Counted from the stretch's first letter, positions 41,633 through 52,146 are shown. The stretch is DNA of 64,000 nucleotides from Polynucleobacter sp. AP-Sving-400A-A2 (GCF_018688155.1 NZ_CP061312.1:744001-808000); one strand, 5' to 3'. The notes: a model not told the origin generated them from the sequence alone. Numbers and translations are program-made.

Positions 41633-41764
41633 GATGATAGAGCATTAGGGCATGTAAAACAGGGCTTTCGGGCTTATTTAAGCCAATATCCAGATGTTTC
41701 GAGTCGATTCCTTTTGCCTTGTAGAGCGGAAACAAGGAAAATAGATGACGAAAGTGGGTAAGTT

Positions 41765-42439
41765 GTGGCAAAGAATAAATTTAATAAAAGTTGGTTACAG
41801 GATCACCTCAATGATCCGTATGTGAAGATGGCCCAAAAAGAGGGTTATCGCGCGCGAGCAGTCTATAAGCTGAGCGAAATAGATGAGCAGGACCGACTCA
41901 TCAAAGCAGGTATGACGATTGTGGATCTTGGGAGTGCTCCTGGGAGTTGGTCTCAGTACGTTCGCAATCGCCTGACTGAACTTGGTAAAAATAATCCCAA
42001 TATTGAATCTGGTAAGCCAGATGGGATCATTATTGCGATCGACATCCTGCCGATGGAGGACATTGCGGACGTTTCCTTTATTCAGGGGGATTTTCGGGAG
42101 GATGAGGGTTTAAAGGCGCTGGAGGCACTTTTACCGGCGAATGCCGATGGAAAAGTCGATTTTGTGATGTCCGATATGGCCCCCAATTTATCCGGAGTAG
42201 GGGTGGCAGATGCTGCCCGAATGGCCTTTTTGGCCGAAATTGCCTTGGACTTTTCAGTTCAGCACCTCAAGCCTGACGGGGCTCTATTAATTAAGTGCTT
42301 TAACGGCAGCGGCTACAGTCAGATCGTGGAATCCTTTAAAAAGGTCTTTAAAACAGTAGCTTCCAGAAAGCCAAAAGCCTCCAGAGCGAAGTCCTCAGAA
42401 ATCTTTTTGCTCGGCCGAGACCTTAAAGCACTCAAATAA
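41765..42439 (+). CDS. rlmE: 23S rRNA 2'-O-ribose U2552 methyltransferase
   Basis: Methylates U2552 of 23S rRNA late in 50S assembly. The 224-residue protein has the SAM motif [12 protein letters not shown] and the K-D-K-E active-site elements: [33 protein letters not shown] and [13 protein letters not shown]. The start is a GTG at 41765. It lies just before ftsH, as in most proteobacteria. A weak C/G hairpin (42438-42459; C-run, A-loop, GGGG, TTT) follows the stop and may attenuate read-through into ftsH. Confidence 0.95.
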   Translation: MAKNKFNKSWLQDHLNDPYVKMAQKEGYRARAVYKLSEIDEQDRLIKAGMTIVDLGSAPGSWSQYVRNRLTELGKNNPNIESGKPDGIIIAIDILPMEDIADVSFIQGDFREDEGLKALEALLPANADGKVDFVMSDMAPNLSGVGVADAARMAFLAEIALDFSVQHLKPDGALLIKCFNGSGYSQIVESFKKVFKTVASRKPKASRAKSSEIFLLGRDLKALK

Positions 42440-42539
42440 CCCCCCAAAAAAAGGGGTTTATAAAATAAATTAGCTCTTCGCTATTGAAAAAGCCTAGTAG
42501 TAGAATCAGATACTTAGGTATAGCAATCCGCTTTAACTC

Positions 42540-42553
42540 CCGGATTAATCCGG
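42540..42553. promoter_or_regulatory. 14-bp perfect palindrome directly upstream of the ftsH ribosome-binding site
   Basis: CCGGATTAATCCGG is its own reverse complement and ends one base before AAAGG (42555-42559), the ribosome-binding site of ftsH. It could be a protein-binding site or form a small RNA hairpin that affects translation. No function is established. Confidence 0.4.
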
Positions 42554-42566
42554 CAAAGGTCTCCTT

Positions 42567-44444
42567 TTGAATAGCAATATGTTGCAAAAAATTGGCGTGT
42601 GGCTCATTGTGGGTTTGGTCTTGTTTACTGTTTTTAAACAGTTCGACAAGCCTAAAGACCAGAATCAAGTCACGTATTCTCAATTCATGGACGATGCCAA
42701 AGCAGGCAAGGTCAAGCGAGTGGATGTACAAGGTCGCACTTTGCAAGTAACTCCAAACGACGGCAACAAATATTCCATCATCACTCCAGGGGATATTTGG
42801 ATGGTTGGCGACTTGATGAAGTTTGGTGTCCAGGTGACTGGTAAAGCAGACGACGAACCAAATATGCTGGTTTCTGCTTTGTATTACCTTGGACCTACTT
42901 TATTGATTATTGGTTTCTGGTTTTTCATGATGCGTCAGATGCAAGGTGGCGGTAAGGGTGGTGCATTCTCTTTCGGCAAATCCAAAGCGCGCTTGATTGA
43001 TGAGAATAGCAATACCGTTACTTTTGCTGATGTTGCTGGCTGTGATGAAGCAAAAGAAGAAGTGTTCGAGATTGTGGACTTCCTTAAAGATCCGCAAAAG
43101 TTTCAAAAGCTCGGTGGTCGCATTCCGCATGGCATATTACTAGTAGGTCCTCCAGGTACTGGTAAGACTTTGTTAGCGCGTGCGATTGCAGGCGAAGCAA
43201 AAGTTCCATTCTTCTCCATCTCTGGTTCAGACTTTGTGGAGATGTTTGTTGGTGTTGGTGCCTCTCGCGTACGCGACATGTTTGAGAACGCCAAGAAAAA
43301 TTCTCCTTGCATCATCTTTATTGATGAGATCGATGCGGTGGGTCGTCACCGTGGTGCTGGTATGGGCGGCGGTAATGATGAGCGTGAACAAACTCTCAAC
43401 CAAATGTTAGTTGAGATGGATGGTTTTGAAAGCAATAGCGGTGTCATCGTGGTTGCTGCTACTAACCGTTCTGATGTGTTGGATAAGGCCTTGTTGCGTC
43501 CAGGACGTTTTGATCGTCAAGTACACGTTGGCTTGCCAGACATTCGTGGTCGCGAGCAAATCTTGCAAGTGCATATGCGCAAAGTTCCAATTGATCCTGA
43601 TGTGAATGCAGCAGTATTGGCACGTGGCACTCCTGGTTTCTCGGGCGCAGATTTAGCAAACTTAGTAAATGAGTCTGCATTATTTGCAGCACGTCGCAAT
43701 AAGCGTGCCGTTGATATGAAAGACTTTGAAGACGCAAAAGACAAGATCTATATGGGTCCTGAGCGCAAGTCTGCAGTGATGCGTGAAGAAGAGCGTCGTA
43801 ACACGGCGTATCACGAGTCTGGACATGCGGTAGTTGCCAAGGTCTTGCCTAAGGCAGATCCAGTGCATAAGGTCACCATTATGCCGCGCGGTATGGCTTT
43901 GGGTGTGACATGGCAGTTGCCTGAGTTTGATCGTGTGAACTTGTACAAAGATCGCATGTTGGAAGAGTTAGCTATTTTGTTTGGCGGCCGCGCTGCTGAA
44001 GAAGTATTTTTAAACTCCATGAGTACAGGTGCTTCAAATGACTTTGAGCGTGCTACCAAAATGGCGCGTGATATGGTCACCCGTTATGGCATGAGTGATA
44101 GCTTGGGTACGATGGTCTATGTCGATACCGAGTCTGAAAGTATTTTTGGGCGAAATAGCTCGAAGACAGTTTCAGAGTTAACTCAGCAAAAGGTGGATGC
44201 AGAGATTCGTGCATTGGTGGATAGCCAATACGCATTGGCAAGATCGATCCTTGAGCAAAACCGTGACAAGGTTGAAGCCATGGTGACAGCTTTGCTTGAA
44301 TGGGAAACCATTGATGCTGAGCAGATTACCGACATCATGGAGGGTCGCCCACCACGCGCTCCTAAGCCACCACCAGCAACCCAGTTTGGTAACTCTGCTG
44401 GTACGCCGGGTCCTGCTGCCGGGGCTACCCCAGCCACTGCATAG
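42567..44444 (+). CDS. ftsH: ATP-dependent zinc metalloprotease FtsH
   Basis: Membrane-anchored AAA+ protease that degrades regulators and misassembled membrane proteins. The 625-residue chain has a first membrane helix at about 7-25, a periplasmic domain, and a second helix at about 105-125. Walker A is GPPGTGKT (194-201), Walker [12 protein letters not shown], the SRH region is near [24 protein letters not shown] sequence, and the zinc motif is HESGH (His416). The C-terminus is rich in Pro and Ala. The TTG at 42567 is preferred: AAAGG lies seven bases upstream and Burkholderiaceae FtsH begins similarly with a short Asn-rich leader. ATG 42579 is the alternative. Confidence 0.96.
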   Translation: MNSNMLQKIGVWLIVGLVLFTVFKQFDKPKDQNQVTYSQFMDDAKAGKVKRVDVQGRTLQVTPNDGNKYSIITPGDIWMVGDLMKFGVQVTGKADDEPNMLVSALYYLGPTLLIIGFWFFMMRQMQGGGKGGAFSFGKSKARLIDENSNTVTFADVAGCDEAKEEVFEIVDFLKDPQKFQKLGGRIPHGILLVGPPGTGKTLLARAIAGEAKVPFFSISGSDFVEMFVGVGASRVRDMFENAKKNSPCIIFIDEIDAVGRHRGAGMGGGNDEREQTLNQMLVEMDGFESNSGVIVVAATNRSDVLDKALLRPGRFDRQVHVGLPDIRGREQILQVHMRKVPIDPDVNAAVLARGTPGFSGADLANLVNESALFAARRNKRAVDMKDFEDAKDKIYMGPERKSAVMREEERRNTAYHESGHAVVAKVLPKADPVHKVTIMPRGMALGVTWQLPEFDRVNLYKDRMLEELAILFGGRAAEEVFLNSMSTGASNDFERATKMARDMVTRYGMSDSLGTMVYVDTESESIFGRNSSKTVSELTQQKVDAEIRALVDSQYALARSILEQNRDKVEAMVTALLEWETIDAEQITDIMEGRPPRAPKPPPATQFGNSAGTPGPAAGATPATA

Positions 44445-44448
44445 CAAG

Positions 44449-45321
44449 GTGAGTAAGCAAACTCTGCCCGCAACATGGCGTTGCGGGCGTTTTCTTTTTG
44501 ACTTTAGCAAACGTCAGCGCCCACTAGTGATGGGTATTCTTAATGCCACGCCAGATTCCTTTTCGGATGGCGGCAAGTTCAGAACCCCAAGCGATGCTAT
44601 TGCTCAAGCAGAGCGCATGATCGCCGATGGTGCAGATCTCATTGATATCGGTGGTGAGTCGACTCGCCCTGGTGCGGAACCGGTCTCTCTACAAGAGGAA
44701 TTAGATCGCGTCTTGCCAGTGATTGAGGCTTTAAAAGATTGCGGCCTTGCCTTATCAATTGATACCTATAAAGCCGAGACTATGCGCCAGGCCCTGAATG
44801 CTGGAGTTGATTGTGTCAATGACATCTGGGCATTGCGACAAGAGGGTGCAGTAGAAGCCATCATCGAGAACGACCAGCACAATCCAAACAAGCAGTGTGG
44901 CCTTGTCCTCATGCACATGCAGCGTGATCCACAAACCATGCAATTTGATCCTGAATATCAAGACGTCATTGCAGAAGTGAAACAGTTTTTACAAGAGCGC
45001 GCACAGTTACTGCAAAAGAAGGGCGTCGCTCAAAATCGCATCGCCATTGATCCTGGCTTTGGCTTTGGTAAAAGTCTAGAGCACAACCTCAAGATGCTGG
45101 CAGATTTTGATCAATTCTCACAATTAGCTTACTCGGTACTGGCCGGGATGTCTCGTAAATCCATGCTGGGAAAATTAACGGGTCGAGACACCAATGACCG
45201 CGTGGCACCCAGCGTGGCAGCCGCTATTCTGGCTACCGATCGAGGAGCTCGTATTATCCGCGTACATGACGTTCAAGAGACAGTCGACTCCTTGAAGCTC
45301 TGGGAAGCCATTCAGGAATAA
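44449..45321 (+). CDS. folP: dihydropteroate synthase
   Basis: Condenses p-aminobenzoate with dihydropterin pyrophosphate in folate synthesis; target of sulfonamides. The TIM-barrel protein has [47 protein letters not shown], and the C-terminal [12 protein letters not shown] and [15 protein letters not shown]. The GTG at 44449 gives 290 residues and keeps the conserved CGRF-like N-terminal strand. There is no good ribosome-binding site, and it starts 4 bp after the ftsH stop. A strong intrinsic terminator hairpin lies inside the first 17 codons. A GTG at 44527 after the hairpin would cut into the first barrel strand. Confidence 0.92.
   Translation: MSKQTLPATWRCGRFLFDFSKRQRPLVMGILNATPDSFSDGGKFRTPSDAIAQAERMIADGADLIDIGGESTRPGAEPVSLQEELDRVLPVIEALKDCGLALSIDTYKAETMRQALNAGVDCVNDIWALRQEGAVEAIIENDQHNPNKQCGLVLMHMQRDPQTMQFDPEYQDVIAEVKQFLQERAQLLQKKGVAQNRIAIDPGFGFGKSLEHNLKMLADFDQFSQLAYSVLAGMSRKSMLGKLTGRDTNDRVAPSVAAAILATDRGARIIRVHDVQETVDSLKLWEAIQE
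44466..44499 (+). terminator. intrinsic terminator within the 5' end of folP
   Basis: Perfect 9-bp G+C-rich stem GCCCGCAAC (44466-44474) and GTTGCGGGC (44480-44488) with loop ATGGC, then GTTTTCTTTTT. By form it is a canonical terminator for ftsH, 21 bp after its stop, but it lies within the folP reading frame if the GTG at 44449 is the start. Confidence 0.85.
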
Positions 45322-45361
45322 GCTGACTAGTCGTATACCTACAAGTTTTATAATCAAGCCC

Positions 45362-46705
45362 ATGAAAAAACAATACTTTGGTACTGATGGCATCCGCGGT
45401 GAAGTAGGGCAATTTCCGATTGTTCCAGAATTCATCACGCGCCTTGGCTATGCTGCAGGCATAGTACTGAGTAGCCAGGCAAAGCCTGGAGAGCGTTGCA
45501 AGATTCTGATTGGTAAAGATACCCGTATATCAGGTTACTTATTAGAGGCGGCTTTAGAAGCGGGATTTGCTGCCGCAGGTGTCGATGTGATGTTGTGTGG
45601 CCCAATGCCAACTCCTGGGGTTGCTTACCTTACTAAAGCATTGCGTTTATCTGCCGGTGTAGTCATTTCTGCTTCACACAATCCCTATCAAGATAACGGT
45701 ATCAAATTCTTCTCAGCAGATGGTGGTAAGTTAAGCGATGAGTTTGAGTTGGCTATTGAGGCTGAGCTCGCTAAACCGATGGGTTGTGTCAGTTCAAAAG
45801 AATTAGGTAAAGCATTTCGTATTGATGATGCTACTGGTCGTTATATTGAGTTCTGTAAATCTACTTTTCCTGGAGAGCTTAATCTCAAGGGAATGAAGTT
45901 GGTTGTGGATTGCGCACATGGCGCTGCGTACCATATCGCCCCCCATGTCTTTCATGAGCTTGGCGCAGAAGTCATCTCGATTGGTGTTCAGCCCGATGGC
46001 CGCAACATTAATGATGGCTTTGGCGCAACAGCCCCAGCTGCATTAATTGCGAAGGTTAAAGAAACCAAAGCTGATCTCGGTATTGCTTTAGATGGCGATG
46101 CCGATCGTTTGCAAATGGTCGATGCCTCTGGCCGATTGTTTAACGGCGATGAACTGCTATACGTTCTGGCAAAAGACCGGATTGATCGCGGCCAAGCCAT
46201 TGGTGGAGTTGTTGGCACCTTGATGACGAATCTTGCTGTGGAAAATGCAATTGAGAGTTTAGGAATCGGATTTGAGCGTGCTAATGTAGGCGACCGTTAT
46301 GTCTTGGAATTACTCAAACAAAAAGGCTGGATTATTGGTGGCGAAGGCTCAGGCCATTTGCTTTGTTTGGATCAACACTCAACCGGTGATGGGACTATTG
46401 CCGCATTGCAAGTGTTGGCAGCGATGAGTCAGGCTAAGAAAAGCTTAGCTCAGCTCCTAGATTCCGTAAAGCTCTTCCCGCAAGTACTCCTCAATATCAA
46501 GTTCAAGCCTGGTTATGACTGGAAGTCCGATAAGACCCTTCATTCCCAAGTAAGCCAGGTTGAAAGTGATCTCAAGAGTACGGGTAGGGTGCTGATCCGC
46601 GCCTCAGGTACAGAACCCGTCCTACGGGTCATGGTGGAGGCTCATGATAGTAATGTAGCGATGAGCGCAGCTAAGAGCATCGCTGAACTGGTACCAAAAT
46701 TATAA
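45362..46705 (+). CDS. glmM: phosphoglucosamine mutase
   Basis: Converts glucosamine 6-phosphate to glucosamine 1-phosphate for peptidoglycan and lipopolysaccharide. The 447-residue enzyme has the N-terminal [12 protein letters not shown], the phosphoserine loop ISASHNP (Ser105), the metal-binding DGDADR and the sugar loop GEGSGHL. The C-terminal phosphate site is [14 protein letters not shown]. It lies 40 bp after folP, the usual ftsH-folP-glmM order, and 114 bp before pstS, which has its own promoter. Confidence 0.96.
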   Translation: MKKQYFGTDGIRGEVGQFPIVPEFITRLGYAAGIVLSSQAKPGERCKILIGKDTRISGYLLEAALEAGFAAAGVDVMLCGPMPTPGVAYLTKALRLSAGVVISASHNPYQDNGIKFFSADGGKLSDEFELAIEAELAKPMGCVSSKELGKAFRIDDATGRYIEFCKSTFPGELNLKGMKLVVDCAHGAAYHIAPHVFHELGAEVISIGVQPDGRNINDGFGATAPAALIAKVKETKADLGIALDGDADRLQMVDASGRLFNGDELLYVLAKDRIDRGQAIGGVVGTLMTNLAVENAIESLGIGFERANVGDRYVLELLKQKGWIIGGEGSGHLLCLDQHSTGDGTIAALQVLAAMSQAKKSLAQLLDSVKLFPQVLLNIKFKPGYDWKSDKTLHSQVSQVESDLKSTGRVLIRASGTEPVLRVMVEAHDSNVAMSAAKSIAELVPKL

Positions 46706-46742
46706 GTATTTGATTTAATTGGATTAATTTCAGTTAAAACAC

Positions 46743-46776
46743 TTGTCACAAAAGAGTCATACATACATCGTATCGT
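46743..46776 (+). promoter_or_regulatory. Pho box and promoter of the pst-pho operon
   Basis: Two heptamers with 11-bp spacing, TTGTCAC (46743-46749) and GAGTCAT (46754-46760), separated by AAAA, each match five of seven bases of the PhoB half-site CTGTCAT. Ten bases further a -10-like TATCGT (46771-46776) stands at the distance usual for PhoB-activated promoters, where the second half-site replaces the -35. It lies 44 bp before the pstS start. Confidence 0.75.
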
Positions 46777-46819
46777 CCTCATATCGCAATGTTGCGTAAT
46801 TTTTTGAGGAACGATCCAC

Positions 46820-47842
46820 ATGAACTCATTTTTGAAAAAAGCGTTGGTTATTAGCGCGATTTCATTTGCCCAAGTTGCATTCGCAGCCGACATGACTGGT
46901 GCTGGCGCAACATTCCCATATCCAATTTACGCTAAATGGGCCGAAGCCTACAAAGCAAAAACCGGTTCTAACCTGAACTATCAATCTATCGGTTCTTCCG
47001 GTGGCATCAAGCAAATCAAAGCAAAGACTGTTGATTTCGGTGCAACCGACAATCCAGTGAAATTCGAAGACTTAGAAAAAGATGGCATGGTTCAGTTTCC
47101 AGCCATCATCGGTGGAGTAGTGCCTGTCATTAACGTAGAAGGTGTTAAGCCATACGAGTTGAAGTTATCTCCTGATACCTTGTCTGATATTTTCCAGGGT
47201 GTTATTACCAACTGGAATGACAAGCGCATTGTGTTGAACAATCCTGGCATGAAGATGCCTGACTTGCCAATTACTGTAGTGCATCGTGCTGATGGTTCTG
47301 GAACTACCGCAATTTTTACAAACTACTTGGCAAAAGTGAGCCAGAACTGGAAAGATGCTGTTGGTGAAGGCGCCGCTGTTAAATGGCCCGCTGTCTCATC
47401 TGTTGGCGGTAAAGGTAACGAAGGTGTTGCTGCAAACGTATCTCGTGTCAAAGGCGCAATCGGATATGTTGAGTATGCCTATGCCAAGAAAAATAAAATG
47501 ACCAGCGTTTCCATGAAGAACAAAGATGGTCAATTTGTTCAGCCTGATGACATCACCTTTGCTGCTGCAGCTGCAGGAACAGACTGGTCTAAGATTCCAG
47601 GTATGGGTACATTTATTACCAATGCAGCTGGTGCTAAATCATGGCCAATTACTGGTGCATCTTTCATCCTCTTGTACAAGAATCCAGAAAATAAATCGAA
47701 TGCTGCTGAAGTAATCAAGTTCTTTGACTTTGCATTTAAGGATGGCAAGAAAATGGCAGAAGAGTTAGATTACGTGCCAATGCCTGACGTTACAACAGAC
47801 TTCATCCGTAAGAATGTTTTCTCAAAGGTAGTTACTAAGTAA
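46820..47842 (+). CDS. pstS: phosphate ABC transporter, periplasmic phosphate-binding protein
   Basis: High-affinity phosphate receptor, 340 residues, with a signal peptide cleaved after AFA (about residue 23). Phosphate-binding segments are visible: GAGATFPYPIYAKWAEAY, SIGSSGGIKQIKAKTVDFGATD, and VVHRADGSGTTAIFTNYL with the Arg-Asp-Ser-Gly-Thr ligands. The ribosome-binding site is TGAGGAACG before the ATG. It is the first gene of pstSCAB-phoU-phoB-phoR behind a Pho box, and is separated from pstC by two hairpins that probably lower expression of the rest. Confidence 0.97.
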   Translation: MNSFLKKALVISAISFAQVAFAADMTGAGATFPYPIYAKWAEAYKAKTGSNLNYQSIGSSGGIKQIKAKTVDFGATDNPVKFEDLEKDGMVQFPAIIGGVVPVINVEGVKPYELKLSPDTLSDIFQGVITNWNDKRIVLNNPGMKMPDLPITVVHRADGSGTTAIFTNYLAKVSQNWKDAVGEGAAVKWPAVSSVGGKGNEGVAANVSRVKGAIGYVEYAYAKKNKMTSVSMKNKDGQFVQPDDITFAAAAAGTDWSKIPGMGTFITNAAGAKSWPITGASFILLYKNPENKSNAAEVIKFFDFAFKDGKKMAEELDYVPMPDVTTDFIRKNVFSKVVTK

Positions 47843-47845
47843 GGT

Positions 47846-47873
47846 TTAATGATTAAGGTTTCTTAATCATTAA
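47846..47873 (+). promoter_or_regulatory. 12-bp inverted repeat between pstS and pstC
   Basis: Perfect arms TTAATGATTAAG (47846-47857) and CTTAATCATTAA (47862-47873) with loop GTTT, starting three bases after the pstS stop. It is A+T-rich and lacks a T-run. It may protect the 3' end of the pstS message from exonucleases. Confidence 0.7.
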
Positions 47874-47878
47874 TGAAT

Positions 47879-47914
47879 AACAGCTCCACCAAAAGTGGGG
47901 CTGTTTCAATATTT
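47879..47914 (+). terminator. partial terminator/attenuator between pstS and pstC
   Basis: An 11-bp stem AACAGCTCCAC (47879-47889) and GTGGGGCTGTT (47895-47905), with one G-T pair and loop CAAAA, followed by TTCAATATTT. The interrupted T-run suggests partial termination, so that more PstS than PstCAB is made. Confidence 0.7.
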
Positions 47915-47929
47915 AAATAAGCACAATCT

Positions 47930-48919
47930 ATGATTGAATCGACCCAGTCTCACGCAGCACCGACGCCTCAGGCGCTTCGAATTGCTAAGTTGCAGCGTAT
48001 TCAAGATTTCTTGTTTCATGCAATTACTCAATTTTTTGCTTTATCGGTTCTGATTGCTTTGATCGGCATCATCATTTCACTCATCATCAACGCGTGGCCA
48101 GCACTCGATAAATTCGGTATCGGCTTCTTCTTCACCAAAGAGTGGGATATTGTTAATGGCGAGTTTGGTGGGTTAATCGCCATATACGGCACCATTGTTA
48201 CTTCTTTCATCGCCTTGCTCATTGCAGTGCCTTTAAGTTTTGGTATTGCAGTATTTTTAACGGAGTTATGCCCAAGCTCCTTACGTAGGCCTTTAGGTAC
48301 TGCAGTTGAACTACTCGCTGCAGTTCCTTCCATCATCTACGGTATGTTTGGCCTCTTCATCTTCGCTCCTTTATTTGCCGACTACATCCAGCCTGCATTA
48401 GCCGCTACTTTGGGTCAAATTCCTGGCTTCGGAATTCTATTTTCTGGTGCATTTAATGGTATCGGAATTCTTTGTGCTGGACTTATTTTGGCAATGATGA
48501 TTTTGCCCTTTATCGCTTCAGTGATGCGTGATGTATTTGAAATCGTTCCCCCAGTTTTAAAAGAGTCTGCCTATGGTATTGGCTGTACTACCTGGGAAGT
48601 GGTTAAAAACGTCGTCCTCCCTTACACCAAAGCAGGTGTAATCGGTGGGATCATGCTGGGATTAGGCAGGGCGCTTGGCGAGACTATGGCTGTGACCTTT
48701 GTGATTGGTAATGCCCATCGCTTATCCCCATCATTATTTGCTCCGGGCAATTCAATTGCCTCCACATTGGCAAACGAGTTTGGTGAAGCTGAGCTCGGAC
48801 CTCATTACTCCTCTTTGTTTGCTTTGGGTCTTGCGCTATTTATGATTACCTTCATAGTCTTGGCGATTGCCAAATGGATGTTAGCTAGCATGGAGAAAAA
48901 ACAAGGGTTGAAAACATGA
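47930..48919 (+). CDS. pstC: phosphate ABC transporter permease PstC
   Basis: Inner-membrane permease subunit of the Pst importer, 329 residues. After a hydrophilic N-terminus of about 35 residues there are six membrane helices. Typical segments are [49 protein letters not shown], and the EAA loop with [49 protein letters not shown]. It overlaps pstA by 4 bp (ATGA). Confidence 0.96.
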   Translation: MIESTQSHAAPTPQALRIAKLQRIQDFLFHAITQFFALSVLIALIGIIISLIINAWPALDKFGIGFFFTKEWDIVNGEFGGLIAIYGTIVTSFIALLIAVPLSFGIAVFLTELCPSSLRRPLGTAVELLAAVPSIIYGMFGLFIFAPLFADYIQPALAATLGQIPGFGILFSGAFNGIGILCAGLILAMMILPFIASVMRDVFEIVPPVLKESAYGIGCTTWEVVKNVVLPYTKAGVIGGIMLGLGRALGETMAVTFVIGNAHRLSPSLFAPGNSIASTLANEFGEAELGPHYSSLFALGLALFMITFIVLAIAKWMLASMEKKQGLKT

Positions 48920-49782
48920 GAGGCCTGTCAAACATCAATCCCGCAATTTTTGCTAAACGCAAGCGCACAAATAAGATTGGCCTAGTGCTTTCTACTGGTG
49001 CCATGGTTTTGGGAATGGCATTTCTCTTGTGGATTTTGAGTATCCTTTTCATCAAGGGATTTTCTTCAATCAACCTTGATGTGTTCACGCAAAGTACTCC
49101 TGCGCCTGGGTCTGAGGGCGGTGGTTTAGCGAATGCTATTCTTGGAAGCCTCATGATTGTTGCCAGTTGTACTTTGATTAGTACCCCAATTGGTGTTCTT
49201 GCTGGCCTATATCTTTCTGAATACGGTGACAGAAGTAAAGTAGCTTCGATAACTCGCTTTGTTACTGACATCATGCTATCAGCACCATCTATTGTGATTG
49301 GTTTGTTTGTATATGCGATCGTAGTCGCGCAAGTTCGGCACTTTTCGGGCTGGGCTGGTACGATTGCTTTGGCCTTGATTGCTATTCCAGTAGTAGTGCG
49401 CACTACAGAAAATATGTTGCGCTTAGTTCCCGGTAGCTTACGAGAGGCGGCCTATGCCCTGGGTACTCCGAAGTGGAAAGTAGCGTTTATGATTACCTTA
49501 CGGGCTGCTCAAAGCGGTGTTATTACTGGTATCTTGTTGGCTCTTGCTCGCGTCAGTGGTGAAACAGCGCCTCTGCTGTTTACTGCCTTGAATAACCAAT
49601 TCTTCACAACCAATATGAATGCTCCGATGGCGAACTTGCCAGTAGTCATTTTCCAGTTTGCAATGAGCCCATATGACAACTGGGTTAATCTCGCCTGGGC
49701 AGCTGCATTGTTAATTACCTTTGCAGTTCTTGGATTAAATATCCTTGCGCGTGTTGTCTTCCGTGAAAAAGTGCAAAGTTAA
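48916..49782 (+). CDS. pstA: phosphate ABC transporter permease PstA
   Basis: Second permease of the Pst importer, 288 residues with six membrane helices. Recognisable parts are [47 protein letters not shown], and [29 protein letters not shown] followed by [17 protein letters not shown]. It overlaps pstC by 4 bp, and an ATG at 49782 overlaps its own stop, although the pstB start chosen here lies further on. Confidence 0.96.
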   Translation: MRGLSNINPAIFAKRKRTNKIGLVLSTGAMVLGMAFLLWILSILFIKGFSSINLDVFTQSTPAPGSEGGGLANAILGSLMIVASCTLISTPIGVLAGLYLSEYGDRSKVASITRFVTDIMLSAPSIVIGLFVYAIVVAQVRHFSGWAGTIALALIAIPVVVRTTENMLRLVPGSLREAAYALGTPKWKVAFMITLRAAQSGVITGILLALARVSGETAPLLFTALNNQFFTTNMNAPMANLPVVIFQFAMSPYDNWVNLAWAAALLITFAVLGLNILARVVFREKVQS

Positions 49783-49838
49783 TGGCTAATATGAAAACAA
49801 TGTTTGACTTAAATACAATCGATAGTCAAGGAAACAGA

Positions 49839-50630
49839 ATGAATGATACTACAAATATGCAAGAAGCCAAAGAGGTTAAAAATGCGCTTGAAGTGCGTAA
49901 TTTAAATTTCTTTTACGGTTCTTTTCAAGGTCTTAAGGATATCAATTTGGATATCGAAGAGGGTAAGGTTACTGCGTTTATCGGTCCTTCCGGTTGTGGC
50001 AAATCTACCTTACTTCGGACCTTAAACCGCATGTATGATCTTTATCCTGGCCAACGTGCTGAGGGTGAAATTAACTTCTACGGCCAGAATACTCTAGAGC
50101 CTGGGCAGGACCTCAATTTATTGCGCTCAAGAATTGGTATGGTTTTTCAAAAGCCAACTCCCTTCCCAATGTCTATTTATGAAAATATCGCGTTCGGTGT
50201 GCGTCTTTATGAGAAGCTTTCACGTTCCGAAATGGATGAACGTGTAGAGTGGGCCTTAAATAAGGCTGCATTATGGAATGAAGCCAAAGACAAATTAAAT
50301 CAAAGCGGTTTATCTCTCTCCGGTGGTCAGCAGCAGCGTTTATGTATTGCTCGTGGTGTGGCTGTTAAACCGTCCGTAATTTTGCTAGATGAGCCCACCT
50401 CTGCTTTGGATCCCATCTCTACAGGTAAGATTGAAGAGTTAATTAATGAACTGAAGCATGAGTACACGATTGCGATTGTTACTCATAATATGCAGCAAGC
50501 CGCTCGTGTATCGGATTACACTGCCTATATGTATCTAGGAAGCTTAATTGAGTTCGGCAAGACAGATGAAATCTTCATCAAGCCTAAGCGTAAAGAAACA
50601 GAAGATTACATTACCGGCCGTTTCGGTTAA
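49839..50630 (+). CDS. pstB: phosphate ABC transporter ATP-binding protein PstB
   Basis: ATPase of the Pst importer. Walker A is GPSGCGKST, the signature LSGGQQQR and Walker B VILLDEP; the PstB-specific [20 protein letters not shown] and [22 protein letters not shown] segments are present. I chose the ATG at 49839 (263 residues) because AAGGAAA lies at 49828-49834. An ATG at 49782, overlapping the pstA stop, would add 19 residues but has no ribosome-binding site. phoU follows after 12 bp. Confidence 0.95.
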   Translation: MNDTTNMQEAKEVKNALEVRNLNFFYGSFQGLKDINLDIEEGKVTAFIGPSGCGKSTLLRTLNRMYDLYPGQRAEGEINFYGQNTLEPGQDLNLLRSRIGMVFQKPTPFPMSIYENIAFGVRLYEKLSRSEMDERVEWALNKAALWNEAKDKLNQSGLSLSGGQQQRLCIARGVAVKPSVILLDEPTSALDPISTGKIEELINELKHEYTIAIVTHNMQQAARVSDYTAYMYLGSLIEFGKTDEIFIKPKRKETEDYITGRFG

Positions 50631-50642
50631 TTGGAGAAATAT

Positions 50643-51350
50643 ATGCCAGATAGACACCTTTCATCACAGTTTGATGCAGACTTAAATTCACTTTCTAGCC
50701 GTTTATTAGAAATGGGTGGACTTGTCGAGTCTCAGATTTCAACGGCGATGCGTGCTTTCACGCAAATGGATATTGATACTTGTAATGTGGTCATCCAGAA
50801 CGAAAAGCTCGTAAATGATCTGGAGATCCAGATTGACTTGGCTTGTACAGAATTAATTGCCCGTCGTCAGCCTACGGCACGAGATCTCCGTCTTGTCATG
50901 GCTGTTTCAAAAGCGATTACTAATCTTGAGCGTGCCGGCGATGAAGCTGAGCGTGTTGCTAAAAGAACGAAGCGCCTAATTGAAGCTGGGGCTACTCACA
51001 ATATTAACGTTGCAGAAATTCGTTTATCCGGACAGATGGCCATTTCTCTTTTGCGCCGTAGCTTGGATGCATTCGCAAGGTTAGACACCATTGCTGCTGC
51101 AGAAGTAGTACAAGAAGATCGCCAAATTGATGAAGAGTTCAGAGGCTTTGTTCGCAAGCTGATTTCATACATGATGGAAGATCCACATACGATTTCAACA
51201 GGACTGGATATGTTGACTATTGCAAAGGCGATTGAGCGTATTGGCGATCATGCAAAGAATATTGCTGAATTCGTGATTTATATTGCTAAAGGCTCTGATG
51301 TGCGCCATATTCCTCATGAGGATTTGGTTCGCGAGGCAAATAAACCGTAA
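50643..51350 (+). CDS. phoU: phosphate signalling protein PhoU
   Basis: Links Pst transporter activity to PhoR and holds the Pho response down when phosphate is plentiful. The 235-residue helical protein has the two PhoU repeats with the acidic metal-binding motifs ITNLERAGDEAERVA and KAIERIGDHAKNIAEFVIY. The ATG at 50643 follows GGAG by six bases; a TTG at 50631 in the same frame is less likely. It stands between pstB and phoB. Confidence 0.95.
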   Translation: MPDRHLSSQFDADLNSLSSRLLEMGGLVESQISTAMRAFTQMDIDTCNVVIQNEKLVNDLEIQIDLACTELIARRQPTARDLRLVMAVSKAITNLERAGDEAERVAKRTKRLIEAGATHNINVAEIRLSGQMAISLLRRSLDAFARLDTIAAAEVVQEDRQIDEEFRGFVRKLISYMMEDPHTISTGLDMLTIAKAIERIGDHAKNIAEFVIYIAKGSDVRHIPHEDLVREANKP

Positions 51351-51371
51351 CTAATCAAAGCGGAATTTCAG

Positions 51372-52085
51372 ATGACTCACCGAATATTGATTGTTGAGGA
51401 TGAGCCTTCGATTGCTGAACTGATTGCAATCAACCTGACTCACGCAGGTTACGAGGTTGAGAGAGCCCTCCAAACTGATCTTGCTATGAATATCATGCGA
51501 GATAAGCTTCCTTCTCTTCTTATTTTGGACTGGATGCTCCCTGGAAAGTCGGGTGTTCAGTTTGCAAAAGAGCTCCGCTCAAATGAGCGTACCCGTTCCT
51601 TGCCTATTCTGATGTTGACAGCTAAGAGCGATGAGTCCGATAAGGTCCTCGGCCTAGACTCTGGTGCCGATGACTATGTCACCAAGCCTTTTTCACCCAA
51701 AGAGCTAGTTGCGCGTGTTAAGGCCCTTTTACGCCGCCAGACTCCAATAGAAGACTCTGGGCCTTTGGCCGTGGGCCCATTAAGAATGGATCCACTCTCT
51801 CATCGTGTCACTGCTATATGGCCTAATATGGATCCACAATCCATCCCCTTGGGGCCTACCGAATATCGCCTATTGCAGTTCTTGATGGCCAACCCTGAAA
51901 GAGTGCACTCTCGGGCAAATTTACTCGATAAGGTCTGGGGAAATGAAGTCTATATCGAGGAGCGGACGGTCGATGTTCACATCAAGAGATTAAGGGCGGC
52001 TCTAGCTCCTACGGACTCTGATCGCTACATAGAGACGGTTCGTGGAAGCGGTTATCGAATTACCAAGATGCCGACCCAGACCTAA
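51372..52085 (+). CDS. phoB: phosphate regulon response regulator PhoB
   Basis: OmpR-family response regulator, 237 residues, that activates Pho-box promoters. The receiver domain has the acidic pocket VEDEP, phosphoacceptor Asp53 in LILDWMLPG, and the KPF lysine. The winged-helix domain has LGPTEYRLLQFLMANPERVHSRANLLDKVWG and VDVHIKRLRAAL. The usual partner phoR follows after 61 bp. It should bind the Pho-box sites annotated before pstS, ppx and the genes at 55.9 kb. Confidence 0.96.
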   Translation: MTHRILIVEDEPSIAELIAINLTHAGYEVERALQTDLAMNIMRDKLPSLLILDWMLPGKSGVQFAKELRSNERTRSLPILMLTAKSDESDKVLGLDSGADDYVTKPFSPKELVARVKALLRRQTPIEDSGPLAVGPLRMDPLSHRVTAIWPNMDPQSIPLGPTEYRLLQFLMANPERVHSRANLLDKVWGNEVYIEERTVDVHIKRLRAALAPTDSDRYIETVRGSGYRITKMPTQT

Positions 52086-52146
52086 TTAGAATCGTGCCCT
52101 AACTGGGTTTTTGGATCTAATAGAGCGGATGCTCTAAGATTGTCGA

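Noticed and set aside
42484..42506. Possible sigma-32 or sigma-70 promoter before ftsH (TTGAAA ... TAGAAT)
   Set aside because: The spacer is only 11 bases and no CCCCAT-type heat-shock -10 is present, so I do not annotate a promoter.
48885..49403. 172-codon minus-strand frame across the pstC/pstA junction
   Set aside because: Antisense to two certain genes in a tight operon, with no recognisable motif or ribosome-binding site.
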